Shown here piece by piece: positions 1-8,452 of a stretch of DNA of 36,256 nt. Every line of letters starts with the position of its first letter. The stretch's first letter is position 1. Under the pieces are notes generated by a model. It had not been told where the DNA came from. It was given only the letters and a program-made list of their open reading frames with translations, and did no database searches. Position numbers and translations under genes: made by a program. This stretch comes from Pleurotus djamor (Eukaryota; Basidiomycota; Agaricomycetes; Agaricales; Pleurotaceae), in the NCBI GenBank assembly GCA_029747585.1, contig JAPEVF010000464.1, forward strand, positions 1 to 36,256, in the 5' to 3' direction.

Positions 1-411
1 ATGGACTCCTTCAACTCGGCGGATTNGGAAGTGGCATGCCCGAGACTCTCGGACCTTCGCGTCTCAGACGTCAACGGCGCTGTGGCGTTCGCGGATGAAC
101 TCCACGATGCTCTCATGCCACCTGGTGCAAGCCGAAGAGAGGCTCATCAATGATGGTCTCGAAACTTCCGGCTTCTATTGAAACGGTCATCGTTCAACCA
201 GCTTCGGTATCGACATTCCCGGCGAAGTGTGGCACGGCGAAGCGGAAGGCGTTGATGATGATAGACAGGATGAGGGATACGGCCTCTAGATCGGAGAAGG
301 TTCCGCTGAAATTGGTCGAGAGTCGTGTCTCAGGACCATGCGTGTTGAAGTCGGACTGGATAGGTCGCCTAGAGGGAGGAAACGGTTGTTGGGTTTAGAT
401 ACAATAGATGT
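1..411. other. Possible coding fragments of unknown gene, strand unresolved
   Basis: I do not recognise a gene here. On the minus strand a frame stays open over about 216-411 with strongly C-ending codons, as in real exons of this genome, and ends near a possible GT donor. On the plus strand a frame opens at base 1 with an ATG and reads about 50 codons to a TGA at 151, including the leucine-rich stretch CPRLSDLRVSDV, which is reminiscent of leucine-rich regions in fungal F-box proteins. Both cannot be real over the overlap. The n at base 26 and the window edge prevent a decision. It lies just beyond the deleted end of copy 1 and shows no similarity to the array. Confidence 0.2.
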
Positions 412-679
412 AGGCGGGCCCGGGCATTGGACTCACATTGGATAAGCAGCGCACTAAGATTTTATGTCGAAATCGTCTGTATACATTGGCCATAATTTAA
501 TCACCATAATCATTGGACGTCGGGCTGAAATATTTCCGAGAGGGAGGGCTCCACCCAAGTCTTGATCGCTTTCAGTAGGGCAATAGCGTAAGTGCCTGAA
601 CCGTATTCACCCAACCGTCCAATTCTAAGCTACGATGTACCGCCTGACAGATATGGCCGTCAGTGGATGACAAGCTGTT

Positions 680-1335
680 TCTGAATGACTGTAGCGTCTG
701 TATGCCCCCTGTGAAGCTATACCGAATGTGAATGAATAAACCAACATGGAGTGAATGAAGTAGACGTACAAGGCAATTCGATTTTCATTGCCCTTGTGGA
801 GGAGTCCCACCTGGCGCCGAAAATGAAAAGAGTAAGATGAGAGATGAGAATATATCACCAACCTTCTCTATCATCCCGGCGATCACGCGAACTTGGTATG
901 CACCTCTTGAGAAACCTGTCGTGCATCTAGTCAGGGATAAAGATGTCGAATCATCACGCAAAAGCTTACCGACAACGAAACTACGATCATGAGGTTCTGC
1001 ATGGACGATCTTTTCGAAATTCCTACAAGTAATCTTGTTTACACACGGAATCGAACGTTTGCAAAAGAGCAATGACATACCAGGCAATTGCGGTGTCAAC
1101 GTGGTTATAGATGACTTGTTTCCAGTAGCCCCACGACCGAAACGATGGTCGAGGGTAGCCACCAATGCCGCTGATTGTAGTAACCAAGCTACTCGATATC
1201 GCCATCAATTTTGATGATTCGGCTAAAGAGCTCGACGACATTGGTTGTCTTCGGTGGTGGGCTTCGGTAGGCGAGGAGGAGGATTGGCATCCTGACGCGT
1301 GCGCAAGCTAGATATTGGTGGACGAACCGGTCCAT
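680..1335 (-). pseudogene. Copy 1: deleted remnant of the DUF2235-WD40 gene
   Basis: This is a minus-strand remnant of the tandem gene family. Recognisable pieces, in order, are: the proline-rich N-terminal leader (SLRTRQDANPPPRLPKP) without its start codon; a junction straight into exon 2, so the DGT motif and intron 1 are gone; exon 2 with a CAG-to-TAG stop and a later one-base insertion; exon 3 lacking 27 nt; exon 4 with the intact nucleophile elbow GFSRGAYQVR; and a 25-bp stretch at 682-706 identical to the helical-region exon of copy 2 (9769-9793). Exons 5-9 and the whole WD40 region are missing. It cannot encode a hydrolase. Exon 4 also carries a 52-nt intron-like insert (811-862) that no other copy has. 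It is the most degraded member of the array. Confidence 0.85.
811..862 (-). other. Extra intron-like insert in copy 1 exon 4
   Basis: Read on the minus strand, 52 nt begin with GTTGGT and end with GCGCCAG inside the conserved segment that other copies encode without interruption (MIE-VGLLHKGNE). Removing exactly these bases joins AAG to GTGGGA and restores the family frame (KVGLLHKGNEN). The insert is pyrimidine-rich towards its 3' end and has near-duplicate AGGTTGG / AGGTGGG sequences at its two borders. Confidence 0.55.
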
Positions 1336-3540
1336 TTGCACTTGGACCCGGTAAATGCATCCCTACAAAGGAGTCAAGAAAAACCGAGCGGCAAAGCGGG
1401 AAACGCGAGTCTGATGATACGATGGAAGCCGAACGACTCGAGGATCGGAGATTCTGCCAAAGGTCATGATAAAAGGTACCAGTGATCAAACAGTGACTAG
1501 TGACTATTCACCGTTGGGCATGAGGCAAAGCACTGATGAGTATGCAGAAATAGTAAGAAAGAACCATAACTGGGGGATCTTTTCGTGGAAGCCGCGTTCC
1601 TTAGTACCGATGAACAAAGACTGTGAATGCGTGTGTTTTAGCCAGATATTTCGGATCGTAGCAAGCGTCTTGTGATTCGAACCTGCATCGATGGTGATTC
1701 TTCCTTCAAGATTTGGCCATGGCAATGTTGACCACCACCCAAGAACCACCCATAGACCAGGGTAGCCTACTGGGATCGTTCCGTGCCGTCTGAAATCCAA
1801 GACACTGAGATCAAGGTGACGTTTTTGCAGCTTTAGGGCGCGTTGCTGTATGCGTCCAGACGAGACGAAAACCCGCCAAGTTCAATAAAGAGATAGAAGT
1901 CAGGCGAAAATGGGTAGAAACGCGAAATATATGCTCTTCTGACGCGAGCTTGAAGTTGTACGGAGGACAGCCTGCCGCACGAAATCCAAGTCCAAGTCTC
2001 AGGCTCAGGTCCGAGGACCGATGAAGGGGCCTAGCTGCAACATTCATTGGTATTATCGAAGCAGGCATATCGTTCGCGAAAAGGAGCAAGTCCGAACATG
2101 AACACGCAAAAACGCATCTTCGTGGCGAGTAGGCTGACACGGTGGGGTACAACAAAGGAAACATTCGAGGCCGTAGCCAATCACCGACAAACACCCCCTT
2201 CATTCCACACAACCACCTCTCCCGCTCCTACGTACCCAAGCTACTACTCTTTGCTCTTATTGGATTTCGGTCGCTTGGTGAACTTCCCAAGATCTATTCT
2301 GGCCTCTTTTTAATCATCACTGGCTATCTTTTTCTCCGGGATTCAGCTCTTTCAATTCGCTTTCAATCGGCGGGTCCCTGGGCTATTGATCATTCGTCCG
2401 ACGCTGTTTCTCGTTCGCCCGTAACGGACTCAAGGACTAGAGTATGTATGACCTGCCCTCTCAGTTGACGGATTCATTCGTACGGTACCGCGAGGACGTA
2501 CTCGGTGACTTGGGATTCCGAGTCGGCTTGGAAGCAAAGATAGTATACGTAAGAGCTAGGGAATCGAGATGGCGAATTGAAACTGTGTAAAGGTCGGAAC
2601 GGTGCTACAAACTCTCTTAGACCACAACCCCCCACCCTCTCTCTCTGGCGTGAAGACCGGGCAAGCCTTCCTCAACGTTTTATCTGAGTCTTTGAGAAGC
2701 TAACACCAATTCTTTCCAGGACCATATCTACTATCAAGTCACCGACACGCTCAATTGCAATCGGCTGTGCACTGCTTCGTATCCACGCAACTACTAGTGA
2801 CACTGGGTACGCGCCTTTCCTTCGTCTACTTGTCTAAGCTCAAATTCCGAGATCTGACGACGTATGCCGATGAACCTGCTCTACAGGCAACCCTACCTGC
2901 TCTCTTGCTCCCGTCGTCCACGCGTCCATATTGAGCCCTGCATTTGTACTCTACATACTACCGCACTCTTGCTCGCTCAATTTCACCCAGCACATCGACG
3001 GTTCTCCCTCTTCCGGGCAAAGTCCTCGCATTCTCGATTTTAGAGCGCGTGATGGACTATGGTCCTATGGAGCACCCTTCGACCCTACCATCCTCACACC
3101 TCCTCTGTCGTCGCCTTCGACTTTCCGTGGTTCTTTTATGCTCTTCCTTCTTCCACGCTCTGGATGTTTCGCTCAAGTCTTCCTCCCCCTAGCGTCGAAA
3201 CAAGGTGACTGGGCCGACAACTCCCCTCAGTAATTCAGGGACTTGGTTTCGAGGCGACGGTGTCTGATCTCCAGCGCAAGCCTGCCTTCTTTGCACGCGA
3301 ATTTATGGACTCAAACTCCCGTTCGTCCCTTTTAATTTGCCCGTTCGGTTTGTTGACTCGATATATGCTACGTACCTCTACCTACGAATGAGTTCCATAG
3401 TCTCTGTCCATGATCTGCCTTCAGGCACTATAACACAGTTCGACCTTGTCCATTGCTATATAATATTCCATAAACGATTTGTTCGGTAGCATGTAGCCGC
3501 GGCCGTCCATCACAAATCCGGGACGTTCTTATGCCAGTGG
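1336..3540. other. Spacer with no recognised gene, extra DNA of spacer 1
   Basis: No open frame here gives a recognisable protein and none matches another part of the window. Spacer 1 is about 2-4 kb longer than the other spacers. Its homology to spacer 2 resumes near 3544 (compare about 12862 onward), so much of this stretch is probably an insertion or an unduplicated segment. I saw no terminal repeats or transposase motifs at its approximate edges. Confidence 0.35.
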
Positions 3541-3955
3541 GTGTCCAATATCAATTCCGAAGAGTATCAACGTTAGGAAGCTGCGCACGATGCAAAAAGG
3601 ATGGCTTAGGGAGAAACGCAATCTGTGGCCCTCCATCCGATATACATACCTTGGGATATCCCATCCCGAGTCCACCATTGAATATTGAATATTGAACCTT
3701 CCCAAAGACAGTGACGAACGCGGCAATGGGAGGAAGGAGGGAGAGGATGTCGTGCCGGATGACTGTTTTGAGGACTCGAGCTCAGGCAGCTAGCAACCAG
3801 TCGAGAGATCCAACCGAGCAAACGGTCTCAGCGCTCAGCTTGGGCAGGTATGGTGCAGATCACCTACGCAATGCATAATAATAACGGGGAAGGAGAGTGT
3901 CTTTGTGCAGAATTGAGCGGGGGCTAAATTTGGCATCCCTTCCATGGTGTGCCTG

Positions 3956-3963
3956 TGACGTCA
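3956..3963. promoter_or_regulatory. CRE-like palindrome TGACGTCA, spacer 1 proximal
   Basis: A perfect 8-bp TGACGTCA, the site class bound by CREB/ATF-type bZIP factors. It lies about 35 bp after GGGCTAAATTTGG. The same pair recurs in spacers 2, 3 and 4. Binding is not shown by the sequence. Confidence 0.5.
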
Positions 3964-4103
3964 TACGCGTTCGTTTTTCTGACTTCTCCGTCGTTTGCTG
4001 TCATGACCATCGTCCCCCGCTTTGTACGATTCACGAATCTGCTCAACCCTCTGGACCATTCCGACGTGTCAACGGGAGACGTGTCTCTGAGATGGAAGAT
4101 TTG

Positions 4104-4196
4104 GTGAGTAAACCCGTTTGACTGAGATGAGGACCTCACCACTGACAGACTTGCCTTTGTTTCTCGTCTTTTGTCGCCACGCCCCCTCCTTACCAG
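4104..4196 (+). other. Intron-like segment shared by spacers 1, 2 and 4
   Basis: The segment starts with TTG|GTGAGTAA and ends with a pyrimidine-rich run and ACCAG. A CTGAC branch-like motif sits between. Donor and acceptor contexts are conserved at 13608-13685 (spacer 2) and 28412-28489 (spacer 4), and missing from spacer 3. This suggests a plus-strand transcript that began upstream of 4104 in the ancestral spacer. Confidence 0.45.
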
Positions 4197-4851
4197 GCAT
4201 CAACGACATCCATCATCCCGTTCAGTTCCTCAGTTCCTCAGATGTCATTCCCGTTCACTGTTGCCAACGGTGTTGAATCTGCTTGGCTCGCCTTGGAGGT
4301 GGACGACGATGCGAAGGCTTGAGGCAGGTTTTCGAAGCGATGACGCGAATGGGGGTGTTTGGAGAGGCCAGGGAGAGGCCAGTGGAGATCGTCTACGCGT
4401 ATTCAATATTCAGCTCTCTACCTGCGGCTCAGAGCTTCCGTGCGCGAGGATATGGTACTTCAAACCACTACGCCGTAGAATCAAGGATAAGCCGCATCCC
4501 CGCCTTCCTGATTCATTCGCGCACTCGTACCAGCCAAAATCGTACGCATATACACCCATCCCAGACCTGGCATTCGCACTTCTATGCTTTTGTCAAGAAT
4601 AAAAATTTAAAACACCAGCCTCAGCATCAGCGACAACACCTACATACTCCAACAACATAACTCACCTCTACGCTTGAACTCCACTACCTTCCTGTGTCTT
4701 AGGGTTCTGGGAGAAATATTCGACGTCGTAGACAAGAGCCCGTGTGGTGGAGGGAGTGCCTCCCAGCGCGTCGATGAACCACCACCAGAACCAAGGTGTC
4801 CAACCTCGTCATTACGAACACTCGTACATTGACGTTCGCCCACGCTCTAGG

Positions 4852-4857
4852 ATATAG
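4852..4857 (+). promoter_or_regulatory. TATA-like box of plus-strand relic gene, spacer 1
   Basis: TATAGA in CTAGGATATAGAGTACACGG, about 32 bp before the ATG at 4890. Spacer 3 has the better TATAAAG at the same place with the same spacing. Confidence 0.4.
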
Positions 4858-4889
4858 AGTACACGGACTCTCCTCTCCAATCACCCACA

Positions 4890-5158
4890 ATGCCGCTGAC
4901 TGGTGGAACCTCGGAAGTAATATCGATGGATGCTCGCCTGCCAGATGATGGAAAAGAAGAGGACATGCTCGGGGCTCGCGTTCGGTGGGTGGTACGTTTA
5001 CGTTTCTGCTTGGTTTCTTCCTCAATGTATGCACAACTGACTTGGCCTACCCACTCTAACCTTGTAGCATGTACCCTTGAAGCTGAATTGCAACCCAAAC
5101 GCATGCTTTTACGGTGGTGGAATCGTGGTGGTTCATGTGTGGGAGGAGGCGGACGTGG
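4890..5158 (+). pseudogene. Best-preserved 5' part of the plus-strand spacer gene
   Basis: I do not recognise this protein. A start codon at 4890 opens a 34-codon exon (4890-4991, MPLTGGTSEVISMDARL at its start). A GTACGT...TTGTAG intron of 76 nt follows (4992-5067), and then an exon that reads HVPLKLNCNPNACFYGGG and on to VVVHVWEEADV, ending near a GTAAGA donor at about 5159. The frame is continuous across the splice, and the same start and exon contexts are found in spacer 3 with a 4-nt loss that shifts the frame. Further downstream the homologous DNA continues to about 8250, but I could not follow an unbroken frame. The ancestral gene would converge with the WD40 end of copy 2. It could be a live short gene, but decay is more likely. 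Confidence 0.4.
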
Positions 5159-5245
5159 GTAAGACAAGATGCTACAACGCAGATATTGCGGCCTCCGAGC
5201 CCTCGAGGACTTGCCATATCTCTGTATTTAGAGAATTTGGTGTCG

Positions 5246-5253
5246 TGACGTCA
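5246..5253. promoter_or_regulatory. CRE-like palindrome TGACGTCA, spacer 1 distal
   Basis: A second perfect TGACGTCA in the context GTCGTGACGTCACAG. The matching position in spacer 3 is 21653-21660. Because it lies inside the relic gene region, it may be coding drift rather than a regulatory site. Confidence 0.3.
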
Positions 5254-5555
5254 CAGCTCGTCACAGGCACTCTGAAGCAAAATCAATCTATCGTCGGGCC
5301 GTCCTTCCCCATCAACACCCCGACCAAAGCCAAAATTCGTGCTTGGAGTCGGACGTCTTCGCTTCAAATCACCACCCTCTCTATCAGTATCCGGCATATT
5401 CATTGCACCACCACCAACACCACCACCCAAGCCCTCCGCGAGCCAATTCGATCAGCACCTCACGATGGGGGATGCAGACTCTCCAACTCCAAGCATTCCA
5501 GATGAATATGCTCCGCTTGATTGGTGACCGTGACTTGCCAATCCCCGCATCCAAG

Positions 5556-5600
5556 TTCAATGTTCAAACGTTCAAACGTTCAAGCTTCAAGCTTCAAGCG
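5556..5600. repeat. Short tandem repeat of TTCAA(A/G)C units
   Basis: About five imperfect units of 7-9 bp, GTTCAAAC changing to TTCAAGC, run head to tail. They are not seen in the homologous spacers, so this is a local expansion. Confidence 0.6.
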
Positions 5601-8452
5601 ACCGCCTCTCTTCGACTCGTCCTAGTCCAAGGCAATTACAGGATCCTCCACGACACTACGACGACCATCGGATTACCGATCAGGCGTCTTCACGAAGTGC
5701 ATACACATCAGCACTGCCGGTCAATCATCCAGCATCACGTTCATGGCTTCCCTATACAACTCTCCTCTGCATGGACGCCAACGCGGCTACCCTACATCAG
5801 AAAACCTAGGATCGTCATCCCTTTCGTCCTTATCCAAACAGTGAACCTGCCTCCCACCATTGCTGCCCTCTCTACCTTGAGCTGGGCCTGCGCGTGGCAT
5901 CACCAGCTTGGAAATCCATGCAGAACAGGGCTGCAATGGGACGCTTCGCGCGTTTCCCCCATTCCAATGTGAAATTTCGTTCCTTTCGTTCTTCATATCC
6001 TCCATGCTGAAGGATTCGTATAGACGACACAGTCAATGCGATACTACTGACCGAACACCCCCCTTCCTTTCCTCTGTAACTATCGTACATCAAGCTTTCA
6101 AACTTTCGAGTCTGAGTACCTCACACCTTCTCATCCCTTCGATCCCATCACCCACCTTTTTTGGGACCAACTGCCTCCATATATCTGCTATTCATCCTTC
6201 CCTCGATCCCATTTCCACACTGATATAAAAATTCGAAATCCAAAACGGGGAAGAAGGGGATAATGGAGGAGAGGGAAGCGAGACGAGTGGGGAAACTCTC
6301 CCACTTGAACCCCAACCATTCCNAAACGATTCCCAATTGCTCAGGCCTCAGGGTTGGATTGGGGGGCGAACGAATGAACGAAGGCGAGAGCGACGTATCC
6401 AAGTTGTCCTGAGTATACTACCCTTGACTTTGGCCTTAAACTTGGGTCTGGAATCCCGGTGAATGCGTCGTAAGGAGAGGCAGAGGAAGGCGATGGCGAT
6501 GGCGAGCCGTTTCAGAATTCCCAACGCCTATTATCGCTCTGCTGCGNGTAATCAGCGTCCCCCAGGATCAGTCGAAATTGGACTCAAGAATCTATGTTTT
6601 CGCGCGTCTTTCCCTAGCACCCGTTTCCCCCCTCCTCCGCATGAAGCTCAGTACAGACCTTCGTGTGCATAGCTTCTTNGCGGTCGGNCANAGAGTAATG
6701 AACCATCGAGTGCTGAAGAATCACAGACNACCGAGACGAAGNAGGAAACTTCAACGGGAAGGGTAGTGGGAAGAGAAGGGATGCGAATGTGAATGTGAAC
6801 GTGTTGGACGGAGGACCTGGTGTGGCGTCGCACCTGCAGGATGAGACGGCGGTTCTTGNTTCAAGTCGAGGCTAGTGAATGCTCTCGTCGACCAAGACTC
6901 GGATACCTCAACAGCCCTCAGATCTTCAGAGCCCACCCTACCGAGGACGGGAAGCCAATGGGAGGAGTGATTTTGGTGTGAGGGAGCGAAGGGGTGGAAT
7001 GTGTCTGTAGGAAAGCGAAGGAAGGTGAGCACGCGAGTACTATGGTTCGACATGTAGACTCAGAAAAACGACCAGGTTCCCTGTCCGCCACCATTTCGTT
7101 CCTCGGAGCGCTGGAGCGCTGGCAATTTCTCCCAAGCGCCCACCAACACTCAATGATTTCAATGTTAATGCTGATCGTCGTCGACGCCCACAGCATACGC
7201 TCAGCCTTCACACTGTGCTGTCAAGCCTCCTACGCGAACACGAGCTGAGAACGAATNCAAGCCCCACACTTGAAACCTTGAAGCCCGACCTGTGCCAAGC
7301 AATCCATTCATCCTACCTCTGCTCCTCACGCAGCAACCTCGTCATCTATATTTTCGGGTGTCCATCGTAACGTCCGCATACGCCTGCTCAAATTGACTAA
7401 GTGCGACCCTAGCCAAATCTCGTCGTCTTTCACATATATCCTCACCCTAGGGCTCGGACATTCATCGTTCATCTACTCCATACTGAAGGGCTCACACAGA
7501 CGACGCAGTCGATGTGGGCCTACTATTATTGACAGCATCGAACTACAACGCACACTGGCAGTCCCTNGAAGAAAAACCCGTATTTCATTCTGATGCGACC
7601 ATTCCAACGTCCCAGGAGTCGACTTCCTACATGCAAGCATCCTCCTTGCACGAGTGATAAATGCGAAGCCACATCAACCCACGTCAAAAACCTCGTACTC
7701 CATCCTCTCTTCGCCTTTCCCTCCTGCGCCTTCCGTCCTAGTTCCCTCCNNNTNNTGAAAAGTGAAAAGTGAGCGGAGAATAAAGTAGACCGCTGTGACC
7801 ATCGCTCTTCCTTCGTCGAGGTTCGATATCTCTCTCCCTCGCGTCGCCACCAGGCTCCAGCTTGCTCTACCCCATTCCATCCTTACCGTTACGGTGCACC
7901 TTGTCACCTTCCATCTTCGCCCAACTTCCGATCCTATGCCCTCCTCGACCCTCCTGGTTGAATGCTCGCGTCGTACCACCGGAGGAAAACGAAAAAGCTG
8001 GTTGGTNNNCGGTGGTGGAGATACGAGGATGCGTAAGCGTCTCCACATCAAAAACTTGAAAGCTCATGACGCGAAGATGGATAAGCCAAGAGGTCAAGAG
8101 GAGTTGGGTTGATCCATCATCGTCGACAAGTCACAATCGCCCAGCACCACCAAGTCGAACCAAAGTCGAACCAAGTTGTTTATTCATCAAAGTTTTATCT
8201 TGTAAGGAGGTCGGGGATGTTGGAGAAGTCGTCGAGAATACTTGATGTTATCCTAGATGTGAAACGCGTAGACGGANCAATTNCGCCCANGCATTGGCNN
8301 TGACATNGACACAATNTTGGTGGAGAACACACATCAAACGAGGAAGCGGGATATGCGACGTACTCGTTACGCAGGTATTGAAGATAGCATTGGAATAAGT
8401 ACCTGTACAGCAGTAGTGGAGGAAAATCAACGAAAGAAGGTTGTAGGGTAAA

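Larger units (their letters stand above)
3544..8420. repeat. Spacer 1 duplicated block
   Basis: This block is homologous, piecewise and in the same order, to about 12862-14870, 20960-22760 and 28200-31330. Shared landmarks are the GGGCTAAATTTGG box with TGACGTCA (3956-3963), an intron-like segment at 4104-4196, a TATA-like box plus start codon at 4852-4892, a second TGACGTCA (5246-5253), the CTCCATGCTGAAGG segment near 6001, the GTTCCTCGGAGCGCTG segment near 7093, and AAAGCTCATGACGCGAAGAT near 8059. It contains many n bases. Except for the spliced relic at 4890-5158, it holds only decayed reading frames. Confidence 0.75.

Noticed and set aside
625..861. Small standalone gene at the end of copy 1
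   Set aside because: It is the remainder of exon 4 of copy 1 read through its donor site, followed by a fragment of the middle domain. It is not an independent gene.
5343..5972. 209-codon plus-strand open frame in spacer 1
   Set aside because: It has histidine- and serine-rich low-complexity sequence with poor codon use, and homologous DNA in spacers 3 and 4 does not keep the frame.
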